DNA from: Candidatus Saccharimonadota bacterium
GTDB taxonomy: Bacteria; Patescibacteriota; Saccharimonadia; Saccharimonadales; Saccharimonadaceae
Assembly (NCBI GenBank): GCA_017515285.1
Contig: JAFWGN010000004.1
Location: 1-55,188 of the forward strand
Reading direction: 5' to 3'
DNA: 55,188 nt
Shown here: in pieces, positions 1 through 7,802 of the stretch
How the letters are laid out: the number at the start of each line of letters is the position of its first letter
Position numbering within the stretch: the stretch's first letter is position 1
Made by a program: the position numbers and the translations under genes
Notes under the pieces: generated by a model
The model's input: only the letters and a program-made list of their open reading frames with translations
The model's database searches: none
What the model was told of the DNA's origin: nothing

Positions 1-18
1 ATATTATATATATATATA

Positions 19-444
19 TTATTTAGAGGACGGGAGCTGTTTGTATTTCGCGTCACCGAAGGCGAGAATCATCTCGAAGATTGGCTCGAGAAGGATAAGG
101 CCGACGGCGAAGCCGGTTCCCTTGCCGAAGGATTTCGCAAGTTTAACGCACATGACGATGCCCAACATGAAGTTTGCGCCAGGGACAATAGTGAGGAAGC
201 AAAGCATCGGTTCCATGTTCAAGATTTGGAGCATGGTGTAGGCGTTGTAGATGGGGATCAAAGATTTCCAGCCTTCTTTACCGGCTTTTTTGAAGATTTT
301 CCACTCGGCGACGATGACGAGGACGGCGCAAGCGAGTATGAGCATCACCAAGAAGAAGCCGAAGAAACCGGCAAAAATTCCGGCGGCAGCGCTGGTAGCT
401 GCGGGGGCTGCGACTTGTGGGTAACTATATTGATAAGTATACAT
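19..444 (-). CDS. DUF5684-like integral membrane protein
   Basis: A 141-residue membrane protein. After a short Tyr/Ala-rich N terminus there is a long hydrophobic helix (about residues 20-48), a polar WKIFKKAGKEGWKSLIP segment, and two further hydrophobic stretches around a conserved-looking IVPGANFM turn. The order 'helix, KxGxxGWxxLIPxYN, two helices' is what I know from the DUF5684 family, sometimes fused to signal peptidase in other bacteria; here it stands alone. Biochemical function is not known. The start is the ATG at 442-444. Upstream on the minus strand are an extended -10 (TGCTACATT) about 40 nt away and an AAAGGAT site, so this gene has a normal leader, unlike many neighbours. 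It is the last gene on its strand before the window edge. Confidence 0.7.
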   Translation of the reverse strand: MYTYQYSYPQVAAPAATSAAAGIFAGFFGFFLVMLILACAVLVIVAEWKIFKKAGKEGWKSLIPIYNAYTMLQILNMEPMLCFLTIVPGANFMLGIVMCVKLAKSFGKGTGFAVGLILLEPIFEMILAFGDAKYKQLPSSK

Positions 445-498
445 TTTTAATCCTTTGATTAATGTATTAATATTAACTTAAATGTAGCATAAAAATTG

Positions 499-1872
499 TT
501 ACTTGGCAAGTTTGCGGGCGGCAAGATGAACGAGTTCGGACCAGGAGGAGGAGATGTGCGGAGTGGAGGCGAGCTGGGTGATGGTGAATTTATGGCGGAC
601 GGCGGTTGCGACTTCTTGGATAACCAGTTCGGCGTTGGGGCAAACGACGGTGCCGCCAAGGAGTTTTTCTTTCGGGTCGGCGAGGATTTTAATGAGGCCG
701 AAGCGAAAATCGGAGGTGTTTGCGGCGGGGACCGCCGAAAGCGGGAGGACCGCCTTTTTACAGGCGATGTTTTTCTTGACGCAATCGTCTTCGGTTAGGC
801 CGGTCGTCGCAACGGACGGATTAGTGTCAGTGAAGCGGATGAAGCCTTCGTAGTTCCGGAGGTTTTTGGTTTTTCCGACGGCGTTCGAGGCGGCGAGGGC
901 GCCTTCATAAGCGGCACGTTCCGGACTCGATTCGCCACCTAGACAATCGCCGGCGGCGTAGATGTGCTTCATGGAGGTTTTTAGATAGTCGTCAACGATG
1001 ATTCCGTTGGAAGTGTATTTTACGCCCGAGTTTTCTAGGCTTAAATTGACGACGGGTTTGCTACCGGTTGCGAGGACGATGGCCGCCACTTCGACGGATT
1101 TTTCCCCACCGCCACGGCGAAAAATGACCTTCTCGAAACCCGGTTTTGTTCCCTTTTCGACGGCGACGACGCGCGACTGAGTTAGGACTTTTACGTGGAG
1201 AGAGGTCTCGAAATATTGAGCCATGATTTGGCCGACTTCTTCGTCTTCTTTTGGAAGAAGACGACCGGCGAGTTCGCCGATGACGACCATTGTTCCGAGT
1301 TCGGCGAAGTAGTTTGCGAGTTCGACACCCGTGCTACCGCCACCGACGATGAAGACGGATTTCGGCGGGCGATTGAGGGCGAGGGCTTCGGCGGGAGTAA
1401 AACAAGTTGCGGATTCGACGCCGGAGATGTCGCTAGAGTCGAGCCTCGCTCCGGTTGCAAGGACAAACTTGGGGGCGGAGAGGATTTTGTCTTTGACGGC
1501 GATTTCGTAAGGGGAGAGGAAGGAAGCGAAGCCTTGGACGCAAGTAATCTTGTTGTCTTCGAACGACTTTTTTGAATTTGCACCGGCGCGACGGGAGGCG
1601 AGAAGTTTCCAGTTTTGGGCGGTGGGGAAATTATAGCGGAGCGTGGAGCTCGAGACGCCGAAGCGGGAACCCCGGCGAGCGTCGTGATAGAGGTGGGAGA
1701 AACCGAACAACGCCCTAGAGGGGACGTCGGAAAAGTTCAGTCCCGAACCGCCCCAACGGCCGGCTTCGACGAGCGCGACCTTACTGCCGTTTTTTGCGGC
1801 GAAGTTAGCGGCGGCGGAACCGGCAACACCGGAGCCAATAACGATTAAATCATAGTCAAATTTTTTGCTCAT
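499..1872 (-). CDS. Flavoprotein of the disulfide-oxidoreductase fold lacking the redox cysteines
   Basis: A 457-residue member of the pyridine nucleotide-disulfide oxidoreductase family (lipoamide dehydrogenase / mercuric reductase type). Visible parts are the FAD-binding GSGVAG at residues 13-18, a central NAD(P)-binding VGGGSTGVELA near residue 175, the AAGDC FAD motif near residue 315, and a C-terminal dimerisation domain from about residue 345. The segment that should read GGTCLNVGCIPSK reads GGSGLNFSDVPSR (residues 41-53), so both redox cysteines are replaced (Gly44 and Asp49). It can plausibly bind FAD and NAD(P)H but cannot run the classical dithiol cycle; an NAD(P)H oxidase, quinone reductase or non-thiol role is possible. 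Its ATG directly abuts the stop of the 81-residue gene upstream. Confidence 0.85.
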   Translation of the reverse strand: MSKKFDYDLIVIGSGVAGSAAANFAAKNGSKVALVEAGRWGGSGLNFSDVPSRALFGFSHLYHDARRGSRFGVSSSTLRYNFPTAQNWKLLASRRAGANSKKSFEDNKITCVQGFASFLSPYEIAVKDKILSAPKFVLATGARLDSSDISGVESATCFTPAEALALNRPPKSVFIVGGGSTGVELANYFAELGTMVVIGELAGRLLPKEDEEVGQIMAQYFETSLHVKVLTQSRVVAVEKGTKPGFEKVIFRRGGGEKSVEVAAIVLATGSKPVVNLSLENSGVKYTSNGIIVDDYLKTSMKHIYAAGDCLGGESSPERAAYEGALAASNAVGKTKNLRNYEGFIRFTDTNPSVATTGLTEDDCVKKNIACKKAVLPLSAVPAANTSDFRFGLIKILADPKEKLLGGTVVCPNAELVIQEVATAVRHKFTITQLASTPHISSSWSELVHLAARKLAK

Positions 1873-2118
1873 TTAGATTACCTTTTCTCTGTTTTCGTAA
1901 ACTAATGCTAAATCGGGGGAATATTTTTTTAGTTCGGAGCTGACGACGCGTTCGAGGTCGCTACGAGTGATTATCTCGCGGTTTTCGAGCCAGGTCAAGA
2001 CGGCTTTTAAGACGCGCTCGATAATGGGTTCGATCGAGCCCTCGGGGAGACCGAGAGAGCGCGACTCGGAGCGGAGAGTCGAGACGAGTTCATTTGGGGA
2101 AAAGAAATCACTGGACAT
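1873..2118 (-). CDS. Small protein resembling part of an ATP-cone domain
   Basis: An 81-residue soluble protein. The C-terminal half (IITRSDLERVVSSELKKYS followed by a Leu-Ala-x-x-Tyr helix) has the look of the second half of an ATP-cone, the nucleotide-binding domain found in ribonucleotide reductases and NrdR. The N-terminal Lys/Arg-Asp-Gly part of a true ATP-cone is not obvious, so this is a weak resemblance and not an assignment. The start overlaps the last 11 nt of the upstream membrane-protein gene, and its stop immediately precedes the flavoprotein ATG. All three genes should be translated from one mRNA, suggesting a shared job with the flavoprotein. Confidence 0.6.
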   Translation of the reverse strand: MSSDFFSPNELVSTLRSESRSLGLPEGSIEPIIERVLKAVLTWLENREIITRSDLERVVSSELKKYSPDLALVYENREKVI

Positions 2119-2821
2119 CGAAAGCTCCTCTGATGATTACGAATGCGAGAAGAAAGGCCGCGAGAACGAGGAAGCCAGCACCAGTAAAGAAGCGGAAGAA
2201 GGCCTTATTTCGAAGACGCCAGCGTTGGACTTCGGCGACATTGCGACCTTTGCGAATGAAAAAACGAAGGACGAGGAGCGGGAGCGTGCCAAAGAGCGTG
2301 AAGATGACGAGGCCGAGGGCTTGGCAGGGCGCGTCGAGGTGAAGAATGGCGTCAGCGGAGAGAAGGAGAAGCGGGAGAGTGAAAAGGATTTCGGCGAGCG
2401 GAATGAGTAGTCCGAGAGAGAAAGCCTCGGACAAATCTTCGGTGATTTTGGCGCGGGAGTCGATATAACGAGCCAGGCGGCGCGGAAGCCAGAGTTCGGT
2501 CGAACCTTTGCGTTTATAATAGACGAACCAGGCAATAACCCCGAGGGCGACGAGGAGTCCGAAAAGAATTAGGTGGGCTAGGTTGGAAAGAACGCCGCTA
2601 AAAGACAGGACGGAGACGAGGAAGATTCCGGTGCCGAGAAGGAGAAAGTTCATTAAGGTTACGCCGGAAATGAAGGAAGAAGCGAGTTTTTTGGTTTTTT
2701 GACGGACATTTTTTCCGAGCGAAGCATGGTAAAGGAGGAGAAGAGTCCCAAGCGGAAGCTGAAGAGAGGCGGTGATAAGTCCGCTTAAAATAATGATTCC
2801 GAGTGAGACATAAACCTCCAT
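2108..2821 (-). CDS. Six-helix membrane protein of unknown function
   Basis: An integral membrane protein of 237 residues counted from the ATG at 2819-2821 (MEVYVSLGIIILSG). A longer in-frame ORF reaches 2905, but a -10 box (TGTTATAAT, minus strand, 2831-2836) sits inside that extension, so the shorter start is preferred and the mRNA would be nearly leaderless. About six hydrophobic helices are visible, with a basic loop (YYKRKGSTELWLPRRLARY) in the middle. The layout recalls small six-helix transporters such as the CcdA or LysE types, but there are no paired membrane cysteines and no diagnostic motif. It is first in an operon with the ATP-cone-like protein and the flavoprotein. Confidence 0.65.
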   Translation of the reverse strand: MEVYVSLGIIILSGLITASLQLPLGTLLLLYHASLGKNVRQKTKKLASSFISGVTLMNFLLLGTGIFLVSVLSFSGVLSNLAHLILFGLLVALGVIAWFVYYKRKGSTELWLPRRLARYIDSRAKITEDLSEAFSLGLLIPLAEILFTLPLLLLSADAILHLDAPCQALGLVIFTLFGTLPLLVLRFFIRKGRNVAEVQRWRLRNKAFFRFFTGAGFLVLAAFLLAFVIIRGAFDVQ

Positions 2822-2830
2822 ATAAGATAT

Positions 2831-2836
2831 ATTATA
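2831..2836 (-). promoter_or_regulatory. -10 box for the 2821 operon
   Basis: TGTTATAAT on the minus strand with only 9 nt between the box and the ATG at 2821. The transcript would start 2-3 nt before the start codon and carry no Shine-Dalgarno sequence. Confidence 0.65.
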
Positions 2837-2867
2837 ACACAAGCAAAATAAAAATAAACAGTTATGC

Positions 2868-2897
2868 TTGCCTTTTGAAAACGCGTCGTGATAGACT
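2868..2897 (+). promoter_or_regulatory. Promoter for the lamin-tail protein gene
   Basis: TTGCCT at 2868-2873, an 18-nt spacer, and TAGACT at 2892-2897, followed by exactly 6 nt before ATG 2904. This predicts a leaderless mRNA and shows that the upstream GTG at 2898 cannot be the start. Confidence 0.6.
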
Positions 2898-2903
2898 GTG
2901 GGC

Positions 2904-4370
2904 ATGAAACACGCGAGGTTTACTTATATCGAAATAATCATTGCCTTAATTATTGGAACGTTTGCGCCGGGATATGCGGCTTTTGCGGACAGCGACATGG
3001 ACGCTATGGACGCGGTTTATGCGGGGGAGAGTGGGGAAATTCTATCGAATTTAGTCATCTCGAGTTTTAATCCTGGGTTTTCCGACCCGTATATTGGAGA
3101 GTTTTTCGAGCTGAAGAATCTTTCCAACACTTCAATTTTGCCCGCCGGTATTTCGATATTCTACGAAACTTCGGGAGGAAGCGAATTCCTTGTCTATACG
3201 TTTAGCGGAAGACACGAGATACTTGGCGGGTCTCTCCTATTTAGGTTGGCGAGTTCAGACGAAGTTAAAAACGCCGAAGAAAGCGACACGAAAGTTTCCG
3301 ATGCGGTTTATGCGCGGAATATGTCGCAAACCTCGGGAAGGATTAAACTTAAATACGAGGACACGGTGCTCGATTCCCTATGTTGGGGGTTTGAGGACGA
3401 GGCGGAATGTTATGCTAAGTTTAATTCAAAGAAGCCAACAACGTTAGTCCGAGGAATTTCCGAGGAGGAGATTGGCGATTTCGTTCATACGGCGGATTAT
3501 TTACCGACGTTTGATGCGGAGAACCCGGGGCTAGTCGAAACCGAGGCGCCGGAGGAAGAACCGGTTGCCTTGAAATGTCAAGGGTTGCAATTTAGCGAGA
3601 TTTTAACTTATTACGAAACTTCGATTACGGAACAGTTTATTGAGCTTTTGAATGGGAGCGAAGAGAAAATCGAACTTGAGGGCTGCTTTTTGACTTATAA
3701 AAATAAGGCCTATCGACTCGTTGGGGAGGTTGAGGCGGGGGAATACTTCGCGATTTATCCGGCGGAAGCGTGGGGGCTGACTTTAACGAAAAATCCAACT
3801 TCGAGTAACGCGCTCGAGGTGGTTGATACGGACGGTTCGACGGTCGATACGATGAATTATTATAGTGGTCAGAAAAAGGGTGTAAGCCTCGCTATGGTTG
3901 GTTATACGGCGGACGGGAGCCGAAACTGGGTTCAGACTTATCGCCAGACGCCGGGGGAGGTGAACACCTATCAACAATTCAAAACTTGCGCGGCGGGAAA
4001 GGTTTTGAACCTTGAGACCGGAAATTGCGTTAACGAAACAACCGCTTCGGAGTCAACGCTCGCGGCTTGCCCCGAAGGAAAGTATCGGAATCCGCTGACC
4101 GGAAGGTGCAAGAGTTATGCGACAACTGCGAGTGTGGAACTTAAACCATGCGCGGAAGGATATGAGAGAAATCCGGCGACGAATCGGTGCCGGAAAATTG
4201 TCGAAAATACGGGGGCGGAATATCCGCTTGTCGCTGAGAATACGACCGAGAAAACGGAATTTGTTTCGATTGGGGCGATTGTCACCGTGATTGTGGCCGG
4301 AATCTGCTATATTGCGTTCCAATATAAAGAAGAAATTCGCGCGCTCTTTCGAAAGAGCGCGAAAGCCTAG
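2904..4370 (+). CDS. Cell-surface protein with two lamin-tail-like domains and Cys-loop repeats
   Basis: A 488-residue surface protein. It has an N-terminal hydrophobic signal segment (TYIEIIIALIIGTFAPGYAAFA), then two segments with the lamin-tail (LTD) pattern: one near residues 40-165 (ISSFNPGF, FFELKNLSN) and one near 225-360 (FSEIL, FIELLNGSE). Three copies of a short Cys loop follow (C-x-x-G-[KY]-x-x-N-x-x-T-x-[NR]-C), ending CVN, CKS and CRK. A C-terminal transmembrane helix (about residues 455-475) is followed by a short basic cytosolic tail. LTD domains on bacterial surfaces are associated with nuclease-linked or adhesive proteins; no catalytic domain is seen here. The ATG at 2904 is chosen over the GTG at 2898 because of promoter spacing. 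Confidence 0.7.
   Translation: MKHARFTYIEIIIALIIGTFAPGYAAFADSDMDAMDAVYAGESGEILSNLVISSFNPGFSDPYIGEFFELKNLSNTSILPAGISIFYETSGGSEFLVYTFSGRHEILGGSLLFRLASSDEVKNAEESDTKVSDAVYARNMSQTSGRIKLKYEDTVLDSLCWGFEDEAECYAKFNSKKPTTLVRGISEEEIGDFVHTADYLPTFDAENPGLVETEAPEEEPVALKCQGLQFSEILTYYETSITEQFIELLNGSEEKIELEGCFLTYKNKAYRLVGEVEAGEYFAIYPAEAWGLTLTKNPTSSNALEVVDTDGSTVDTMNYYSGQKKGVSLAMVGYTADGSRNWVQTYRQTPGEVNTYQQFKTCAAGKVLNLETGNCVNETTASESTLAACPEGKYRNPLTGRCKSYATTASVELKPCAEGYERNPATNRCRKIVENTGAEYPLVAENTTEKTEFVSIGAIVTVIVAGICYIAFQYKEEIRALFRKSAKA
4340..4361. repeat. Perfect 22-nt palindrome at the end of a coding region
   Basis: CGCGCTCTTTC and its exact reverse complement abut with no spacer, inside the last codons of the lamin-tail gene (encoding RALFRKSAK). 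The two 11-nt arms could form a GC-rich hairpin in the mRNA just before the stop. It may help to protect or end the transcript, but it has no T-tract. Confidence 0.6.
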
Positions 4371-4380
4371 AGCGGGCAAC

Positions 4381-4436
4381 AAAAAATCCATAAATTCCGG
4401 TAAATTGGGGGGGCAATTTACCGGAATTTATGGATT
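4381..4436 (-). terminator. Strong intrinsic terminator of the initiator tRNA gene
   Basis: A perfect 23-bp stem (4385-4407 with 4414-4436) closed by a six-G loop on the plus strand. On the minus strand it is followed by TTTTTTG, giving a textbook terminator just downstream of the tRNA. It also lies just after the convergent lamin-tail gene and may end that transcript, although the plus strand has no clean T-tract. Confidence 0.85.
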
Positions 4437-4450
4437 CTTCTAGAGAAATC

Positions 4451-4527
4451 TGGTTGTGGGGAGTGGATTTGAACCACTGACCTTTTGGTTATGAGCCAAA
4501 CGAGCTACCAGGCTGCTCTACCCCACG
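4451..4527 (-). tRNA. Initiator tRNA-fMet (CAU)
   Basis: A 77-nt cloverleaf with encoded CCA and a CTCATAA anticodon loop. Bacterial initiator marks are present: an unpaired C1-A72 at the top of the acceptor stem, an A11-U24 pair in the D stem, and the typical AGCCTGGTA D loop. The anticodon stem is TTTGG/CCAAA, so only two of the three canonical G-C pairs (30:40 and 31:39) are kept and 29:41 is U-A. Confidence 0.93.
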
Positions 4528-4558
4528 TTATCTCGTTTTCTTGTTAAAGAATGTATTA

Positions 4559-4587
4559 ATTATAACGCAGGATAGAGAAACTGTCAA
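4559..4587 (-). promoter_or_regulatory. Consensus promoter of the initiator tRNA
   Basis: On the minus strand, TTGACA (4582-4587), a 17-nt spacer, and TATAAT (4559-4564). This is a perfect sigma-70-type promoter, about 32 nt upstream of the tRNA 5' end. Confidence 0.85.
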
Positions 4588-4595
4588 CACTTTTA

Positions 4596-5951
4596 TTATT
4601 CAGGAGCGTCGCCGGTATTACTGCAAGTTTCGACGTCGCCAGCAGAAGAAATGAAGCAGTTTTGAGTGACGTAGAAATTCTTTTTAATAGAATCGTCGTC
4701 GGAGCCGGTGGCCTGAACGGCGAACTCCGGGAACGGGAAGTGGATGTCGCCAAACTCGACGCGGGCCTCGACGCGGGAATACATATCGTTGGCGCGACCA
4801 GTGGAGTCGATTGAGATTTGGGCGTCGGTAAACTTGGCAGTGGAGTTGGTGTCGTTTCGGCAGTCGCCACGAATACCGCCAGCTTCATTGTCGGTGCAAA
4901 GTTGGACGGAGAAGTGAGTCGTCGGTTGACCGTAAGGGAGGGAGAGGACGAGGAAGAAAGTCTCGCCGTTGCGGGCGGTCGGGAAGCCGGCGGCGGTGGA
5001 AGCGTTGACGGGGCCGGGAAGTTCAATCGAAGCAACGCAAGCAAACTCTTCGGAAAGGCCGTTGTCTTTTCCGCAAGGGACTTTATGGGGTGCGTTGGAA
5101 GAAGTGCGGTCGGAAGAGTGGTTATTCGAGGCGACGACAACGTCGCGGGTAACGTGAGAGCTGGCGGTGGTTTCATTCGTCGGAACGAGGAAGACCGTGC
5201 CACGGTTGGTGCTGTTTCCGACGGAGTTTTCGAAGTCGTCAATGCCGAAGGAAGGGGCGGTTTGGATGATTTGGGCGGAGAGGGTGGGAGGAGTTGGGGT
5301 TCCGTTTGAGATGGGGGTGAACTTGTTGGAGTTGTTCGGGTAGGCGAAGTTTAGCGTGTCAAAACTCCCGTCGTCTTCGATAAACCAAGAGATGCGAATA
5401 CCGGTGATGCTGGTTGGGTTCGTAGTTTTTAGAGGAATGACGCGGATGGTAGTTCCGGAGTCTAACTCGGCACGATAATCGTCGAGAACATTGTTGATGA
5501 TGACGCAAGTGTAGGCTTGGTCGATTACGTCGCTACTGGAGGTGGTTTCTTCGCGGATTAGCACTTCCTTGTCTTCACCGGCGGAGATACGGCCGAGAGC
5601 TTCAGAGACGGCGTCGCAGTAACCGTATTTGGCGCTCGATGGGTCGGCGGATGCGAAGCCGGTTTCGATCGAGTTTATGACGGTTTGGCATTTGCTTCCC
5701 TCTTCGGGGTTGGAGCCGTTAAGGGAAGCTCGACATTCAAAATATTGCTTTAAGGCGGTCTTGCTATCTTCGACTCCGGCGAGGGCGGAATCATAGGCGG
5801 ATTGGGCAAGTTCGTCGCTCGTAGTTTTGGCGGTCTCGTTGATGACGATGCGAATAAAGCTCACGGTGATGACGCTAAAGAGTAGCGTGGCGATAACGAC
5901 GACGTAAATGGAGGTAGCGCCTTTTTTGAAGTTTGGTTTTCTTTTAATCAT
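4596..5951 (-). CDS. PilX-like pilus-assembly / surface protein
   Basis: A 451-residue protein with a basic N terminus (MIKRKPNFKKGATS), one long hydrophobic helix (about residues 15-38) and a large exported domain. KKGA-hydrophobic-E spacing is typical of PilX/PilW-type minor pilins and related Patescibacteria proteins, although the classical G-F-T-L-I-E is absent. The exported part begins with a helix rich in Ala/Glu (SAYDSALAGVEDSKTALK), which matches the alpha-1 stalk of pilin-like proteins and contains the A-x-A-G-x-E pattern of PilX. It carries at least ten cysteines, with disulfide potential. It is translated from an AAGGAG site 5 nt from the ATG, 12 nt after the upstream prepilin gene, and ends the cluster. 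Confidence 0.7.
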   Translation of the reverse strand: MIKRKPNFKKGATSIYVVVIATLLFSVITVSFIRIVINETAKTTSDELAQSAYDSALAGVEDSKTALKQYFECRASLNGSNPEEGSKCQTVINSIETGFASADPSSAKYGYCDAVSEALGRISAGEDKEVLIREETTSSSDVIDQAYTCVIINNVLDDYRAELDSGTTIRVIPLKTTNPTSITGIRISWFIEDDGSFDTLNFAYPNNSNKFTPISNGTPTPPTLSAQIIQTAPSFGIDDFENSVGNSTNRGTVFLVPTNETTASSHVTRDVVVASNNHSSDRTSSNAPHKVPCGKDNGLSEEFACVASIELPGPVNASTAAGFPTARNGETFFLVLSLPYGQPTTHFSVQLCTDNEAGGIRGDCRNDTNSTAKFTDAQISIDSTGRANDMYSRVEARVEFGDIHFPFPEFAVQATGSDDDSIKKNFYVTQNCFISSAGDVETCSNTGDAPE

Positions 5952-5963
5952 GTTTTCTCCTTA

Positions 5964-6923
5964 TTATCCGCCCGAGGCCTGGATTGTGAAATTAAATTTG
6001 TTGATTGCGCAGTAACTGAAATCGGCGCTGAAATTGGACGGCGCTTTACAGTAGTTGTCGGAGGTCATAATGTCGATACCGCCGGTCGTCGTCCCGAGAA
6101 TGAACGAGCCAGAGAAAAGCAAGCGGTCGGTGATTGAGACGCGAGCGGGTTCAAAAATAACAAGGTCGAAAAGAGCAAGAGAAGTGTCGTTGTCTTTCAG
6201 CATATCTACCGGGTCCTCGGAGAGGGCGTTTTCGAGAGTGATGACGTTGTTGCCGCGCATTTGATTGACGCTACCGGGGGATTTGAGGAAAACGTTTGTC
6301 GCCGGGTAGCCGTTAGCCGTGGTTAACGTTTTGGCGCAGATTTCTCGGGAGGTGTCTTCGATTTTGACGAGACGGAAGTCTCTCAAGGTTTTATTCACGG
6401 ACTCACCGACGAGGTGATAAGAAAGCGAAAGACGATAGTCGGAGGAGGCGAGGTCTTTCCTGTTGCTGTCGGAGCCGGTGTAATAATAGCCGTCTTTGTT
6501 GAAGACATATCCGGTGTTCCAGATGTAAGTGTATTTTCCGGAGCAGAAGATGCCGCCGATGGGGACAGTCTTGGCGCCCTCGTCACTATTCAAAACATGA
6601 ACGTCGTTTAAGTAGAATTGTTGATAAACGGAGTAGAAACCGTTGTTAGATTCGCAATTCCCTCTTGCGTCTTCGCTGTATTTAAGCGAGCAGAAGGAAT
6701 CGATGGCGCTCGGGGGAGATTCGATGATGGAGGATTGGAAATCATCGATAAGGTCGCGTCCGACTTGGTTCACGGATTTGATTGAATAACCTTTGCGATA
6801 AATTGAGACGACTTCGTTGGTGATTAAAGTGACGGTGATGAGGAGAATGGAGATGAATGCGATTGCGAAAGAAAGCTCGATAAGCGTGAAACCCTTTTTC
6901 GTTCCGTTTTGACCCATTTCCAT
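5964..6923 (-). CDS. Type IV prepilin-like protein
   Basis: A 319-residue protein with a textbook class III signal: TKKGFTLIELSFAIAFISIL near residues 8-27, with Gly before Phe as the prepilin peptidase site and Glu at mature position 5. The hydrophobic helix is followed by an extended, Cys-containing exported domain. At 319 residues it is longer than a major pilin and fits a minor or pseudopilin (PilW/GspJ size). The start at 6923 follows a TGCTAAAAT box by 6 nt, implying a leaderless transcript covering this gene and the PilX-like gene. No prepilin peptidase, assembly ATPase or platform protein is in the window; they must be encoded elsewhere. Confidence 0.8.
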   Translation of the reverse strand: MEMGQNGTKKGFTLIELSFAIAFISILLITVTLITNEVVSIYRKGYSIKSVNQVGRDLIDDFQSSIIESPPSAIDSFCSLKYSEDARGNCESNNGFYSVYQQFYLNDVHVLNSDEGAKTVPIGGIFCSGKYTYIWNTGYVFNKDGYYYTGSDSNRKDLASSDYRLSLSYHLVGESVNKTLRDFRLVKIEDTSREICAKTLTTANGYPATNVFLKSPGSVNQMRGNNVITLENALSEDPVDMLKDNDTSLALFDLVIFEPARVSITDRLLFSGSFILGTTTGGIDIMTSDNYCKAPSNFSADFSYCAINKFNFTIQASGG

Positions 6924-6929
6924 AACTTT

Positions 6930-6935
6930 ATTTTA
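6930..6935 (-). promoter_or_regulatory. Extended -10 box for the 6923 prepilin gene
   Basis: TGCTAAAAT on the minus strand with exactly 6 nt before the ATG at 6923. Transcription should begin at the start codon. Confidence 0.6.
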
Positions 6936-6962
6936 GCATAAGTATCTTATTTTAGAAAGATT

Positions 6963-7802
6963 TTACCCGCGTCCGGTACATTTCGAATCGTTGCCATCCA
7001 TTTCGACGAGAAAAACGCCAGTGGAGTTTGAGGCACGACCGATGACGCGAACGTCGCGACGATTGGTGTTTTGGTTGTCGTCGCTATCGATGCAGAGGTC
7101 AAGGTCGTTTTGGCTCATACGGCTCAAGAAAGTTCGGAAATTATCTCTAGCGCTTGCGACGCCGAGGGACAAGTGAAACGAGGGAAGTTCGCTTCCGGAA
7201 TCGGTGGAGAAGGTGTAGGTGCGGATGGTGCCGGTGATGGGCGAGCGGACGATGAGGACGGCAGCTCTAGCTAACGCGCCCGACGAAGATTCGGCGCGTC
7301 CTTCCCAAGGTATATTGTAGGACTCCATACGGTAAAAACTGTTGTTACAGGCGCTCGCGGATTGACAATCGGTGTTGTCGATGATGGCGGCTTTAATTGT
7401 GTTGCTTTGGAGCATATCAAGAATTGTATTACCCGTTAGCCCGGAGGCGATGGATGAGCTAATCGCGTTGCCGACGACATCGTAAGAATAAACGGTGGTG
7501 CCGGAATTGGTGGAACCGGCGGTTTCCGCTTCGCCGAAGACGATAAACTTTCCGTAAACGGCGGTAGTGGAGCGGCCGCCGTTGAAGTTGTCGCTGCTGT
7601 CGGTGCTGTAATTGGAGACGTTCAGAACGTCAGAATAAGCGCCCCGAAGGTAGTCGGCGAAGTTGTTGATCGAATCGTTGTAACGTTGGCGGGAGACGGA
7701 CATATTGGTCCCGACGATGAGACCGATCATGAGAAAACTCGAGAGCGCCAGAAAGAGCGAAACCTCGATGATAGTGAAGCCTTTTTGACGCCTTAAACTC
7801 AT
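6963..7802 (-). CDS. Type IV prepilin-like protein
   Basis: A 279-residue protein beginning MSLRRQKGFTIIEVSLFLAL, a class III prepilin leader with Gly-Phe cleavage site and Glu at +5 of the mature chain, then a hydrophobic stalk to about residue 30. The stalk continues into a polar helix (SINNFADYLRGAYSDVLN), and the rest is Ser/Asn-rich with four to five cysteines. The size suits a minor or pseudopilin (GspH/FimT to GspJ range). The ATG overlaps the TGA of the upstream 154-residue gene (ATGA), so translation is probably coupled. It is the second of three pilin-like genes on this strand. Confidence 0.8.
   Translation of the reverse strand: MSLRRQKGFTIIEVSLFLALSSFLMIGLIVGTNMSVSRQRYNDSINNFADYLRGAYSDVLNVSNYSTDSSDNFNGGRSTTAVYGKFIVFGEAETAGSTNSGTTVYSYDVVGNAISSSIASGLTGNTILDMLQSNTIKAAIIDNTDCQSASACNNSFYRMESYNIPWEGRAESSSGALARAAVLIVRSPITGTIRTYTFSTDSGSELPSFHLSLGVASARDNFRTFLSRMSQNDLDLCIDSDDNQNTNRRDVRVIGRASNSTGVFLVEMDGNDSKCTGRG

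Noticed and set aside
1195-1575. Plus-strand ORF of 126 codons inside the flavoprotein gene
   Set aside because: Antisense shadow of a well-supported gene; no promoter or ribosome site and an unnatural composition.
2821-2905. Longer N terminus for the six-helix membrane protein
   Set aside because: The extension contains the -10 box and would add a non-typical polar segment.
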